A DNA stretch of 64,000 bases from an uncultured Spirochaetaceae bacterium (GCA_944389145.1 CALXLH010000012.1:1-64000), one strand, 5' to 3'; shown: positions 48,944 through 57,939, numbered from the stretch's first letter. Notes: generated by a model not told the origin, from the letters alone. Numbers and translations: made by a program.

Positions 48944-49735
48944 CTACTTAGATTGCCACCCCAGATTCTGAGAAATCTTATTCGCAGATCGTACTACGAC
49001 ATCAACCAAAGACTTCATCTTCTCATCATCCAGACGGACGGTAGGGCCTGATATGCTGACAGACGCCACGACGTTGCCATGGTAATCACGGATAGGTGCA
49101 GCAACACACCTCACACCGGCTTCATGCTCCTCATCATCATAGCAGTATCCATTCTCCCGTATCTTTGACAGCTCGGCCTCCATTCCAAGCCTGGTGCATA
49201 TGGTCTTCGGGGTGAAGCGCATGAACTGGCAAGTCCTAAGATACTCATCTTGGACATCCTGAGGCTGGAACGCCAGCAGTATCTTCCCTACTCCAGTGCA
49301 ATATAAAGGAGCGGAGCTTCCTATCCTCGACTGCATGCTCACTCTAAGGTTGTGTGTTGATTCAATTTTATGTAAATAAACGAGTTGACCGTAATGAAGT
49401 ATTGCAAGATGTACCGTTTCCTCTGACAAGAATGCAAGCTCTTTCAATACAGGCATAGCCTCATCTACGATATCGATACGCCCGAATGTACACATGCCAA
49501 GCTGAAACAGCTTCAATGTAGACGAGTAAAGATCATTCTCATCCCTTCTGGCATACCCCGCATCGATAAGAGTACACATGAAACGATATACGGTACTCTT
49601 ATGGCTCTTGACCAATGCAGAAAGATCAGTAAGCGAGATCTTATCATTCTCAGCAAGTGCCTCAAGAATCTTGAGAACCTTTATAACAGATTGAACCTCG
49701 CCGGGTTCACGCGGGGTTCCAGCCTTATCACCCAT
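48944..49735 (-). CDS. IclR-family transcriptional regulator
   Basis: 263 residues. N-terminal winged helix about 12-75 (VIKVLKILEALAENDKISLTDLSALVKSHKSTVYRFMCTLIDAGYARR), C-terminal ligand domain with GKILLAFQP, YCYDDEEHEAGVRCVAAPIRDYHGNVVASVSISGPTVRL. IclR proteins sense small organic or sugar acids (KdgR is a relative acting on 2-keto-3-deoxygluconate). It sits between the transporter and catabolic units, and identical dyads precede both. AAGAGGT precedes the ATG; TATACT lies about 27 nt upstream. Confidence 0.9.
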   Translation of the reverse strand: MGDKAGTPREPGEVQSVIKVLKILEALAENDKISLTDLSALVKSHKSTVYRFMCTLIDAGYARRDENDLYSSTLKLFQLGMCTFGRIDIVDEAMPVLKELAFLSEETVHLAILHYGQLVYLHKIESTHNLRVSMQSRIGSSAPLYCTGVGKILLAFQPQDVQDEYLRTCQFMRFTPKTICTRLGMEAELSKIRENGYCYDDEEHEAGVRCVAAPIRDYHGNVVASVSISGPTVRLDDEKMKSLVDVVVRSANKISQNLGWQSK

Positions 49736-49822
49736 GGATTACCTCTTAGACTTTTTATTAAGTATAGCAGAAAACCACAGCATCTACATAAATATTAATT
49801 GAAAGTGATTTGATAGAAAAAT

Positions 49823-49849
49823 AAAACCGAGTTTTAAAAAAAATTGACA
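49823..49849 (+). promoter_or_regulatory. IclR-type operator and -35 box of the sugar-acid operon
   Basis: Dyad AAAAC-CGA-GTTTT (49823-49835) is followed after exactly 8 bp by TTGACA (49844-49849). The -10 box is poorly defined (TTCCAT at 17 bp). The position within the divergent iclR/catabolic intergenic region allows control of both directions. Confidence 0.65.
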
Positions 49850-49893
49850 ACGTGAAGTTTGTGTGCTTCCATCTAATTAGACGGAGGTTATGA

Positions 49894-50571
49894 ATGAAGC
49901 ATATCATCAAGGAAAGACCGGTAATCGATCCCGAGATCGTCAGAAAGTATTCGGAACTCGAATCTGTAATGAGCCTTTCATGTGTAGTTGGGGATTCCCT
50001 GGAACGCGATGGAATAATGCACAGCAGCATGAAGATGCGCAGTGTTGTCAAATCGTTCACAGGTCCAGCATTCACTGTAAAGATCCAACCAGGATTCCTT
50101 TGTGACTGCCTTGAGATCTTTAAGTATGTCAAGGAAGGCGATGTCGTGGTAATCGATGCTTTCGGAGAGACGGAGACTTCGATCTGGGGAGGACTGATGT
50201 CAGGACTAGCACGTAATGCCGGAGCCAAAGGCGTCGTAATATGGGGTTCCGCCAGAGACACCGATGAAGCTCGTATGCTTGGCTTCCCTATCGTATCATG
50301 CTCAGTATCGCCAAGAGAGGCACATAGTGCTCTTACCCAGATCTATGAGCCTATTGAGCTTGAGACACCAGTATCTTGTGCAGGAATCGTCGTAAATCCC
50401 GGCGATATAATCGTCGCGGATGAAATCGGAGTCGTAGCCGTTCCCTATGATCAGGCAGAAAGCGTATATGAAAAGGCCGTTGCACAGGCAAAGAATGAGG
50501 AAGGTTGCAGACAAGAAATACTGAAAGGAGCAACAGTCCCTGAGCTTCTGGCGAAATTCGGGAGGATCTGA
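49894..50571 (+). CDS. RraA-like family protein
   Basis: 225 residues. Family motif GLARNAGAKGVVIWGSARDTDEARMLGFPIVS contains the Gly-x-Arg-Asp substrate/metal site used by HMG/CHA-type aldolases, and VNPGDIIVADEIGVVAVP is also typical. The family covers class II oxo-acid aldolases or decarboxylases, and inhibitors of RNase E (RraA); in sugar-acid clusters it more probably acts on an oxo-acid. First gene of the catabolic operon; GGAGGTTATGA precedes the ATG. Confidence 0.85.
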   Translation: MKHIIKERPVIDPEIVRKYSELESVMSLSCVVGDSLERDGIMHSSMKMRSVVKSFTGPAFTVKIQPGFLCDCLEIFKYVKEGDVVVIDAFGETETSIWGGLMSGLARNAGAKGVVIWGSARDTDEARMLGFPIVSCSVSPREAHSALTQIYEPIELETPVSCAGIVVNPGDIIVADEIGVVAVPYDQAESVYEKAVAQAKNEEGCRQEILKGATVPELLAKFGRI

Positions 50572-50573
50572 TA

Positions 50574-51233
50574 ATGAAGGAGTTAATACCAGGATCATTG
50601 AAAGCCAGGCTTGAGCAAGCAAGGATCATGGCTGTCGTCGTAATAGACGACATTGAAGATACGATACCCGTGATGAAAGCACTTACGGATGGAGGGATCA
50701 ATGCCATAGAACTTGCATTGAGGACGCCTGCATCAATAGAGGCTGTAAGGATAATCAAGAAGGAATTCCCTTCCGTTATATTAGGCGTAGGGACTGTTCT
50801 TTCCGTAGATCAGGTTGATGCAATAAAGGGCTATGCAGACATGATCGTAACACCGGGATTCAACAGGCGGATAGTACAGAAAGCCATAGACGAGGGGATT
50901 CCGATAGCACCAGGCATCTCATCACCATCCGATATAGAAGCTGCTGCAGAAATGGGATGCCGTGTCCTCAAGCTATTTCCTGCGGAGAATCTAGGTGGAC
51001 TTTCGTATCTCAATGCAATCAGTACTCCGTATGCACATCTTGGACTCTCATACATTCCACTGGGAGGAGTGAATAAAGCCAACTGCAAGGAGTACTCAGA
51101 TCACCCGAAGGTGCTCTGTATCGGTGGTTCATGGATCGCACCACGCAAGCTGATAAGCTCAAAGCAATGGAACGAGATAACAAGGAATGCTTATGAAGCG
51201 ATGCAGGCTGTAGGAAATGGAGGCAGCGTATGA
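50574..51233 (+). CDS. eda: KDPG/KHG aldolase
   Basis: 219-residue class I aldolase. Schiff-base Lys133 is in LKLFPAENLGG, Glu46 and Arg50 in AIELALRTP, and GVGTVLS and TPGFN bind phosphate and pyruvate. It splits 2-keto-3-deoxy-6-phosphogluconate (or the galacto epimer) into pyruvate and glyceraldehyde 3-phosphate. Two bp after the RraA-like gene; its stop overlaps the kinase start by 4 bp. Confidence 0.93.
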   Translation: MKELIPGSLKARLEQARIMAVVVIDDIEDTIPVMKALTDGGINAIELALRTPASIEAVRIIKKEFPSVILGVGTVLSVDQVDAIKGYADMIVTPGFNRRIVQKAIDEGIPIAPGISSPSDIEAAAEMGCRVLKLFPAENLGGLSYLNAISTPYAHLGLSYIPLGGVNKANCKEYSDHPKVLCIGGSWIAPRKLISSKQWNEITRNAYEAMQAVGNGGSV

Positions 51234-52333
51234 ATGACAAGCTTCTTCTTACATTTGGTGAGGTGATGGGCCGCATAGAGCCAAGCGAACAATACGTACG
51301 ATTGACTCAATCCGTACCAGGCAATCTAAGATTCACGTTCGCTGGGGCAGAAGCAAACGTCGCGGCCTCCTATTCCCTTCTGGGAGGCAAGGTAAGATAT
51401 GTCACTGCTTTACCGACATCTCCACTTACAGATGCCTTTATCCGCCAGATGAGAGGATTCGATATCGATGTATCAAAGATCGTGAAGGCAGATAATGGAA
51501 GGATGGGGCTGTTCTTCACTGAGACCGGAGCAGATCAGAGGCCTAGCCAGGTATGGTATGATAGAGGCTGGTCTTCGATAGCCATGTGCGGTCCCGAGGC
51601 ATATGATTGGGATGACATATTCGATAATGTCGGATGGCTACACATATCTGGCATCACACCGGCATTATCAGAGAATGCTGCCAAGACCTCAATCGCGATC
51701 GTCAAGGAAGCAAGCGCAAGGAATATCAAGGTATCCATTGACCTTAACTTCCGGAAAAAGTTATGGAAATGGAGGCCAGGCACTCCTGCAGCAACCCTTG
51801 CAGGCGAGGTCATCGGAGAAATGCTTGATAATGCATATCTGGTAATCGGAAACGAAGAGGATGCCCATGATGTCCTTGGCATAAACGCAGGCAACTCTGA
51901 TGTCGCTGCAGGCAATCTGGACATAGAGAAATATCCAGATGTCGCACGGAATATATCAAAACTCTATCCAAACGTAGAATACGTTGCATGTACCCTACGG
52001 CAAAGCATATCAGCCAATCATAATAACTGGGGGGCTATGCTTTGGAGGAAATCCGACGATAAGGCATATCTAGCGCCCATGGACAACGGGAATTATGAAC
52101 CGTATAAGATCACGGATATCATAGACCGGGTCGGCGGAGGCGATTCATTTGCTGCAGCACTCCTTTTCGCGATGAATGATAAGGAACTATCAGCAAATCC
52201 AAATGATATGATCGCATTCGCGACAGCGGCATCATGCCTTTGCCATACGATAAAAGGAGACTTCAACTATACGACAAGGGCTGAAGCCGAATCTCTCATG
52301 AAAGGAAACTCTACAGGGCGGGTAAACCGCTGA
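51230..52333 (+). CDS. PfkB-family sugar kinase, probable KDG kinase
   Basis: 367 residues. N-terminal TFGEVMGRIEP...GAEANVAASYSLLGGKVRYVTALPTSPLTDAFIRQMRGFDIDV is PfkB-like, and the C-terminal signature reads DIIDRVGGGDSFAAALLFA with the catalytic Asp (GGGD instead of the common GAGD). Between the aldolase and dehydrogenase genes it most likely phosphorylates 2-keto-3-deoxygluconate (or -galactonate) for Eda. Longer than typical KdgK (about 310-340), with an extra segment around 200-270. Confidence 0.87.
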   Translation: MNDKLLLTFGEVMGRIEPSEQYVRLTQSVPGNLRFTFAGAEANVAASYSLLGGKVRYVTALPTSPLTDAFIRQMRGFDIDVSKIVKADNGRMGLFFTETGADQRPSQVWYDRGWSSIAMCGPEAYDWDDIFDNVGWLHISGITPALSENAAKTSIAIVKEASARNIKVSIDLNFRKKLWKWRPGTPAATLAGEVIGEMLDNAYLVIGNEEDAHDVLGINAGNSDVAAGNLDIEKYPDVARNISKLYPNVEYVACTLRQSISANHNNWGAMLWRKSDDKAYLAPMDNGNYEPYKITDIIDRVGGGDSFAAALLFAMNDKELSANPNDMIAFATAASCLCHTIKGDFNYTTRAEAESLMKGNSTGRVNR

Positions 52334-52346
52334 TTCAGAAGGAGGA

Positions 52347-53435
52347 ATGACTATGATCGATGTTTCTGATCTCATCGGACGCCATATAAAGCCAGACGAT
52401 CTTGAAGCATGGTGCAGATCTGCAATGATAAAGAATGGATTATCAGAATCTGACGCAAGGATCGCCGCTGATATATTCACGTCTGCAGACACGCGTGGAA
52501 TCCACAGCCATGGAACCAGGCAGATCCGCCAGTTAATGAATAACATAAAGGATGGTAGGATCAATCCACATGCAAAGCCTGAGATATTCATTGATCTTCC
52601 TGCAGCAGCGATAATCGATGGCAACAATGCGATGCCTACTACAAACGCGGCGGAGGGAATGAGAATCGCTATCGAAAAAGCGAAGACCCAGGGAATAGGA
52701 TTCACGGGAGTACGGAATTCAAGTCATATCGGCGCTCTTAGCTACTATCCTATAATGGCAGCAAAGGCCGGAATGATAGGATTCGCAATGACGAACACGG
52801 ATCCTTGGATGACAGTACCGGGGGGCAAGGGCCCGATAATGGGAACTAATCCTATTGCGTATGCCGTGCCAAATGGCAACAAGGAACCGATATTCCTTGA
52901 CATCGCCACTAGCTCGATAGCCGTAACGAAGATACTTTCCATGAAGGCTGTCGGCAAGAAGCTACCGGAGAAATGGCTTGTGGACGAGAATGGTATCCCA
53001 ACCGATGATCCTTCTGGATATCCCGAGAAAGGCGCGCTGCTACCGATGTCCATGCATAAGGGATACGGGCTTGCATTATTAGTCGAGATCCTCGTATCTG
53101 CTCTCTCTGGGGCAGCTTCGCTAAGCAGCATAAACTGCTGGCTGAATGATACGCCGAAGTTTGCCAATGAAGGCCATGCCTTCATGGCGATAAACGTAGA
53201 GGCATTGGCTGGCAACAAGGAATTCCAGGAAAGGCTGGACAAGATCACGAACGAAATCCTCAGCGCACCAAAGGCAAAGGGAGGCAAGATCATGATGCCA
53301 GGGGATATAGAGCATGAGAAACGGATGAAGGCCTATGCTGAAGGCCTTGATTTGCCCGATTATGTCCTAGTCAACCTCAGAGGATTGGCACAGGACATCA
53401 ACGAAGAAGACGAATTCAATAGCATGTTCTTCTAA
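52347..53435 (+). CDS. Ldh family (malate/L-lactate/ureidoglycolate-type) oxidoreductase
   Basis: 362 residues of the type-2 malate/lactate dehydrogenase family with its unusual NAD(P) fold. Markers: DIFTSADTRGIHSHGTRQIRQL (catalytic His), GNNAMPTTNAAEGMRIAIEKAKTQGIGFTGVRNSSHIGALSYY, NPIAYAVPNGNKEPIFLDIATSSIA and MHKGYGLALLVEILVSALSGAA. In sugar-acid operons such enzymes reduce or oxidise keto-acid intermediates. GGAGGAATGACT precedes the ATG; last gene before a strong terminator. Confidence 0.9.
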   Translation: MTMIDVSDLIGRHIKPDDLEAWCRSAMIKNGLSESDARIAADIFTSADTRGIHSHGTRQIRQLMNNIKDGRINPHAKPEIFIDLPAAAIIDGNNAMPTTNAAEGMRIAIEKAKTQGIGFTGVRNSSHIGALSYYPIMAAKAGMIGFAMTNTDPWMTVPGGKGPIMGTNPIAYAVPNGNKEPIFLDIATSSIAVTKILSMKAVGKKLPEKWLVDENGIPTDDPSGYPEKGALLPMSMHKGYGLALLVEILVSALSGAASLSSINCWLNDTPKFANEGHAFMAINVEALAGNKEFQERLDKITNEILSAPKAKGGKIMMPGDIEHEKRMKAYAEGLDLPDYVLVNLRGLAQDINEEDEFNSMFF

Positions 53436-53457
53436 TACAACTATCGATAGGCTCAAT

Positions 53458-53489
53458 GCTCCATCGTCCTCCATGCGATGGAGCTTTTC
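53458..53489 (+). terminator. Rho-independent terminator of the sugar-acid operon
   Basis: 9-bp stem GCTCCATCG/CGATGGAGC with a 9-nt loop and a following TTTTCT. Confidence 0.9.
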
Positions 53490-53516
53490 TACTAAGAAGG
53501 TAATCCAGCCAGAATA

Positions 53517-53568
53517 TTACGGAGATTCAGTACTAATAGTAGTAAATTCCGTAAATTGATGATAGTAT
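53517..53568 (+). promoter_or_regulatory. nested palindromes and -10 box of the second ATPase gene
   Basis: Inverted repeat TTACGGA/TCCGTAA (53517-53523 and 53548-53554) encloses the perfect palindrome TACTA-A-TAGTA (53531-53541). TAGTAT (53563-53568) ends 7 nt before the ATG at 53576, with no Shine-Dalgarno, so the mRNA is probably leaderless and the palindromes cover the -35 region. Confidence 0.55.
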
Positions 53569-53575
53569 TTAACTG

Positions 53576-54763
53576 ATGATACGAAGACTGATCGAACAGC
53601 AGATTATCCAATCGATGCATGATTTCCCATCGGTTACCATATATGGGCCTCGCCAATGCGGAAAGACAACGACAGCAAGAAGCCTCTTCCCGGACTTCAG
53701 CTATGCCAACCTTGAGGACATCAACGTCAGGAGGCTTGCCACTGATGATCCTGAAGGATTCTTCGCTCGTTTCCCCGAACCAGTGATAATCGATGAGATA
53801 CAGAGGGTTCCAGAACTCCTTTCTACGGTACAGGTCCGGATAGACAGGACAGATAAGAAAGGCCTATACATATTCACCGGAAGCCAGCAGGTATCACTCA
53901 GGGAGGCAGTATCACAATCACTGGCAGGAAGGACATCTATACTCAATATGCTTCCCCTTTCCCTGAAGGAACTGAGCATGAGCGGAATCAGGCTATCCCG
54001 TGATGTTCAGCTACTGGCTGGGAATATGCCATATATGTTCGCCAATGACGGCATCGCTCCATCAGAGTATTACAGGAATTACATCGAGACATACCTTGAG
54101 AGGGATATCGCGATGCAGAATCAGGTGCATGATATGAGAGCCTTCGAGAAGCTACTGCATCTCCTTGCCTCCCGTATAGGGCAGCTTGTCAATGAATCAT
54201 CATTGGCCGCTGATGCCGGCATAAGCGTGAAGACACTAAAAGGATGGCTATCGATACTTGAATCCACGCATATCATCTATATGCTCAAACCATGGTGTTC
54301 TTCAAGGACAGGACAGGAAGTCAAGACGCCGAAGATCTACTTCTGCGACACAGGCATCGCCTCCTATCTCCTTGGGATAGAGACACCAGAACAGATGAAC
54401 AGGGATCCTCTGATGGGACAGGTATTCGAGAACCTGATCGTGATGGAAGCGCTGAAGGCAGAGTACGACAGTAATATCATCGATGGCCTGTACTTCTTCC
54501 GCAACAGCAATGGCGTTGAGGTGGATATCATCCACAAAAGGCCAGAGGGTATGAACCTCTTTGAAGTGAAATCCTCGATGAGCATAAGCAGGGACTTCCT
54601 GAAGGGAATCGATTTCTATAAGAGGAAGTACGGGGCGGCATCAGGAACGATCATATATGCGGGAGAGGATTGCCCGGAATACCTCGGATACGGATTCAGG
54701 AACTTCCATGACGCCTATGATCTCTTCACGCCCAAAAGAGAGAAGTTCCGTCTGAATCTCTGA
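53576..54763 (+). CDS. AAA ATPase with DUF4143 domain (AAA_14 family)
   Basis: 395 residues. Walker A YGPRQCGKTTTA at 23-34, Walker B PVIIDEIQRVPEL at about 68-80, sensor FTGSQQVSLREAVSQSLAGR, then a winged helix (LASRIGQLVNESSLAADAGISVKTLKGWLSILESTHIIYML) and the DUF4143 nuclease-like end (NGVEVDIIHKRPEGMNLFEVKSS, an E-x-D...E-x-K pattern). Function unknown; these genes are common in anaerobes and archaea as isolated accessory genes. Palindromes in its promoter suggest autoregulation. Confidence 0.85.
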   Translation: MIRRLIEQQIIQSMHDFPSVTIYGPRQCGKTTTARSLFPDFSYANLEDINVRRLATDDPEGFFARFPEPVIIDEIQRVPELLSTVQVRIDRTDKKGLYIFTGSQQVSLREAVSQSLAGRTSILNMLPLSLKELSMSGIRLSRDVQLLAGNMPYMFANDGIAPSEYYRNYIETYLERDIAMQNQVHDMRAFEKLLHLLASRIGQLVNESSLAADAGISVKTLKGWLSILESTHIIYMLKPWCSSRTGQEVKTPKIYFCDTGIASYLLGIETPEQMNRDPLMGQVFENLIVMEALKAEYDSNIIDGLYFFRNSNGVEVDIIHKRPEGMNLFEVKSSMSISRDFLKGIDFYKRKYGAASGTIIYAGEDCPEYLGYGFRNFHDAYDLFTPKREKFRLNL

Positions 54764-54764
54764 T

Positions 54765-54789
54765 AAGGCCGAGAACGATTCCCGGCCTT
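54765..54789. terminator. shared hairpin between the AAA_14 gene and thyX
   Basis: AAGGCCG/CGGCCTT (54765-54771 and 54783-54789), 7 bp, between two convergent stop codons; few T residues follow on either strand. Confidence 0.5.
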
Positions 54790-54800
54790 GATCACTTAAT

Positions 54801-55622
54801 TCATTTACACAGCTTTTCCTGGAGTATCTCCATCTCCCGCTTCTCCAGGCCGCTCTCCCTGCCATCAAGCATGGCCTTCACGGCCTCCTTCTCACGCCCG
54901 GAAAGCGTGATGCTGCTTACCCTGTGATTCTCGAATGCCTCGGTGGCAATCGGACAGACGGTACGGATGATATCGAGTATTACGCGGGCATAGCACCTGA
55001 TCTCATACTGTGCATGGCTGTCGAGACGGAGCTGCAGGAAATGGAAGAGATTGTGCAGATCCATCTGCCAGTAGAACTCAGTATAGAGGGACAGAGGCAG
55101 GTTTATCCTCGATATCTCCCTGGCGATACCCATATCAAGGAGGGCATGATAATCCTCAAAGGCCCTCTCGTTATCAGAATGCATGAGGGCAATGACCTTC
55201 TCTGCAGTCTCGCTATCCACGGGCTCATCCTTACGTCCCTGCTTGTTGTCCTCGCTCTGCAGCGCGATATGCTCCGGATCAGGGACATAACACTCATCCT
55301 TCATCACGGAATAGCGCCCTGATATCTCATTCATCCTCGCGGTACGATGCCTTACCCACTGCCTGGCGACGAATATCGGCATCTTTACATGAAAGGTGAA
55401 GACGACCTGCTCGAACGGCGATGTATGGTCATTGCGGAGAAGGTAGTTTATCAGTCCCTTGTCCTGCCTGTATGTCTTGGTACCCGCTCCATAGCTGACA
55501 CGCGCGGACTGAACGATGCGGCTATCGGAACCCATATAATCGACGAGGCGTACGAAGCCATGGTCAAGAACGGGGAATTCCTTGTCAAGTATGGCCTCAG
55601 CGGCCTCCACTATATCATGCAT
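54801..55622 (-). CDS. thyX: FAD-dependent thymidylate synthase ThyX
   Basis: 273 residues. The ThyX signature RHRTARMNEISGRY is at 91-104 (pattern RHRT-x2-NE-x-S-x-RY), and FQLRLDSHAQYEIR-type segment near 208-225 provides the second substrate motif. It methylates dUMP using methylene-tetrahydrofolate, FAD and NADPH. AGGAGGGCTT precedes the ATG, 8 bp after rsmE. Last gene of malQ-rsmE-thyX. Confidence 0.96.
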   Translation of the reverse strand: MHDIVEAAEAILDKEFPVLDHGFVRLVDYMGSDSRIVQSARVSYGAGTKTYRQDKGLINYLLRNDHTSPFEQVVFTFHVKMPIFVARQWVRHRTARMNEISGRYSVMKDECYVPDPEHIALQSEDNKQGRKDEPVDSETAEKVIALMHSDNERAFEDYHALLDMGIAREISRINLPLSLYTEFYWQMDLHNLFHFLQLRLDSHAQYEIRCYARVILDIIRTVCPIATEAFENHRVSSITLSGREKEAVKAMLDGRESGLEKREMEILQEKLCK

Positions 55623-55630
55623 AAGCCCTC

Positions 55631-56338
55631 CTAAACATATCCCATGCGGGAAAGAGCGAGCGCCACTCCTGCCACTGCCGCAGTCTCGGTCCTCAATATC
55701 CTTGATCCGAGAAGAGCGCTCCTATAACCGGAATCCAGGAAGAGCGCGCGCTCCCTGCCGGACCATCCTCTCTCCGGTCCGACCGCGATAGCCACCCGCT
55801 TTCCCTTGATATCCATCCCTGATAATGGCACGGCTCCGATGGCGTTATCAAGCAATATGAGCTCATCGGCATCCACAGCCTTGATCGCATCCTCCGCAGA
55901 CCGGCAGAGCATGACGCTGCTCACTCCTGTCATTCCAGCCTGCGCCGCTCCATCGAGCAGGATCTTCTCATACTCCTTATCGCGATAGAGGGAAGCGTCA
56001 AGATAGCTCTTCTCCCCAAGATCGGAGACAGGAAGCACGATACGCTCGACACCAAGAGAGACTGCCTCCCGGAGTATACGCCGCATGCATATAGGCCTTA
56101 CCTGGGCACAGATGAGCGTCAGAGGATAAAGCGCCGACCCATCACGCTCAGCCGCGAACGCTATCTCCATGCCTTCCGATGACAGCCTCGTTATCGTGGC
56201 AGTCCCCATGTCAGAGCCTATGATTCCGGCCCGGAAGCTGTCACCTTCCCCTAAGTGAAGGATACACGTTATATGCTTAAGCCTCTCATCGCCAGGAGGA
56301 AAGTGATTCTCTCCCGGCTTCAGGAGCACGATGTTCAA
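55631..56338 (-). CDS. rsmE: 16S rRNA m3U1498 methyltransferase RsmE
   Basis: 235-residue SPOUT methyltransferase. The trefoil-knot SAM site AIAVGPERGWSGRERALF and the terminal LLGSRILRTETAAVAGVALAL are diagnostic, and the N-terminal PUA-like part contains HITCILHLGEGDSF. It methylates U1498 of 16S rRNA. The ATG overlaps the malQ stop by 4 bp. Confidence 0.93.
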   Translation of the reverse strand: MNIVLLKPGENHFPPGDERLKHITCILHLGEGDSFRAGIIGSDMGTATITRLSSEGMEIAFAAERDGSALYPLTLICAQVRPICMRRILREAVSLGVERIVLPVSDLGEKSYLDASLYRDKEYEKILLDGAAQAGMTGVSSVMLCRSAEDAIKAVDADELILLDNAIGAVPLSGMDIKGKRVAIAVGPERGWSGRERALFLDSGYRSALLGSRILRTETAAVAGVALALSRMGYV

Positions 56339-57849
56339 ATCTCCGCCCTCCCATAGAGCTCAGAGTAATATCTGACGGTGGCCATCGCAGGAGTATGAAG
56401 ATCCTCCTTTCCCATCTTCCATGACCAGTTTGAGGAGCCGCAGGTAGATGGCACGTTCATGCGAGCTTCCGCGCCTAATGACAGCACATCCTGCATCGGG
56501 AATATCACCCACATCGCATGAGAGGCCATCAAGGCCCGTATCATCTTCCAGACAACCTCTCCATCGGAGCATTCAAGATAGCGGCGCACATAGTCCTTCA
56601 TGCCATCATCAAGCTCATCGTACCATCCTCGCGTGGTGTTGTTGTCATGCGTTCCAGTATAAGCCACCGAAAGCCTCTGGCAATTATGCGGAAGATATGG
56701 GTTTCCAGTCTGCCACTTACCGTTATCGAATGCAAAGGCGAACTGGGCAATCTTCATTCCAGGGAACCCGTTGCGGTCCCTAAGCTCCTCAACCTCAGGC
56801 GTTATGACGCCAAGGTCCTCGGCTATTATCGGAAGGTCATCCCCGAGTGCTTTCCTGACAGCATCGAAAAGCTCCTGTCCCGGGCTCTTCACCCATTTGC
56901 CGTTCATTGCCGTCACCTCACCCTTCGGGACGACCCAGCAGGCCTCAAAGCCGCGGAAATGGTCGACGCGCACGATATCGAAAAGGCGGAAGTTCTCCCT
57001 GAAGCGTTCTATCCACCACCTGAAGCCTGTCTTCCTATGCTCCTCCCAGCGATAGAGAGGGTTGCCCCACAGCTGGCCGGTAGCGGAGAAGGCGTCAGGC
57101 GGTACCCCGGAAGATGCCTCCTGCTGCCCTTCTTCGTCAATAAGCAGAAGCTTCCTCTCAGACCAGGCATCGGATGAATCGGGAGCGATGAATATCGGGA
57201 TGTCCCCTATTATCGAGATTCCCTTCTCATTAGCATATGCCTTGAGCTTCATATACTGCCTGCGGAAGAAGAACTGCAATACCTTATAGACCTCAATCTC
57301 CCTAGAGAGCTCCTGTCTCTTCTCCTCCAGGGCCTTGCGATCCCTGTCACGCAGGCCTTCAGGCCACATAAGGAACCAGCGGGAATCCCCTATCTCATCG
57401 GTAATCGCCTGGAACATGGCATAATCATCAAGCCACCAGGCCTCCTCCTCGACGAATCTGTCATATGCCCGGCGCTCTGCGTCCTTCGTGCCAAGGAATG
57501 CTCCGGCAGCCTTACGTAGCAGAGGCATCTTCAGCTCCCTGGCCGCCCCATAATCCACGCGCGCTGCCTCCGGAGCCTTCCGGAGCACATCCTCCACATC
57601 CAGATAGCCATCAAGATACAGCGACCTGGGCGATATCATAAGCTCATTGCCCGCAAAGGCAGAACGGGAAGCATACGGGCTATCCCCATAGCCTGTCGGA
57701 CCAAGCGGAAGCATCTGCCAGAGCGCGACCTTACCCTCCGCAAGGAGATCAACGAATCCATACGCATTCTCTCCGAGATCTCCAACTCCATAATCAGACG
57801 GCAATGATGTTATGTGCATCAGCACACCGGTTTTCCTTGTCTTATCCAT
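56335..57849 (-). CDS. malQ: 4-alpha-glucanotransferase (amylomaltase)
   Basis: 504-residue GH77 enzyme. Motifs: TSLPSDYGVGDLGENAYGFVDLL, WQMLPLGPTGYGDSPYASRSAFAGNELMISP, DIPIFIAPDSSDAW, the nucleophile region VRVDHFRGFEACW (Asp), acid/base IIAEDLGVITPEV (Glu) and YTGTHDNNTTRGWY. It transfers maltosyl units between glucans. The start at 57849 (MDKTRKTGVLMHITSLP) fits the family; the longer frame includes the TATAAT box. Confidence 0.95.
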   Translation of the reverse strand: MDKTRKTGVLMHITSLPSDYGVGDLGENAYGFVDLLAEGKVALWQMLPLGPTGYGDSPYASRSAFAGNELMISPRSLYLDGYLDVEDVLRKAPEAARVDYGAARELKMPLLRKAAGAFLGTKDAERRAYDRFVEEEAWWLDDYAMFQAITDEIGDSRWFLMWPEGLRDRDRKALEEKRQELSREIEVYKVLQFFFRRQYMKLKAYANEKGISIIGDIPIFIAPDSSDAWSERKLLLIDEEGQQEASSGVPPDAFSATGQLWGNPLYRWEEHRKTGFRWWIERFRENFRLFDIVRVDHFRGFEACWVVPKGEVTAMNGKWVKSPGQELFDAVRKALGDDLPIIAEDLGVITPEVEELRDRNGFPGMKIAQFAFAFDNGKWQTGNPYLPHNCQRLSVAYTGTHDNNTTRGWYDELDDGMKDYVRRYLECSDGEVVWKMIRALMASHAMWVIFPMQDVLSLGAEARMNVPSTCGSSNWSWKMGKEDLHTPAMATVRYYSELYGRAEI

Positions 57850-57856
57850 GATTCCC

Positions 57857-57862
57857 ATTATA
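57857..57862 (-). promoter_or_regulatory. -10 box of malQ-rsmE-thyX, probably leaderless
   Basis: Perfect TATAAT on the minus strand ends 7 nt before the malQ ATG at 57849. No Shine-Dalgarno sequence; -35 weak. Confidence 0.5.
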
Positions 57863-57939
57863 AGCGAACAAGGGGCCGTAGCACTATCGGATGCGCAAAT
57901 AATCGCATCAGGAGGCATTTTTCGATTCTGTAAGTTTTT

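Noticed and set aside
48863..49893. A third copy of the IclR dyad
   Set aside because: Scanning by eye between the two sites and around 53.4 kb gave only partial A/T-rich matches.
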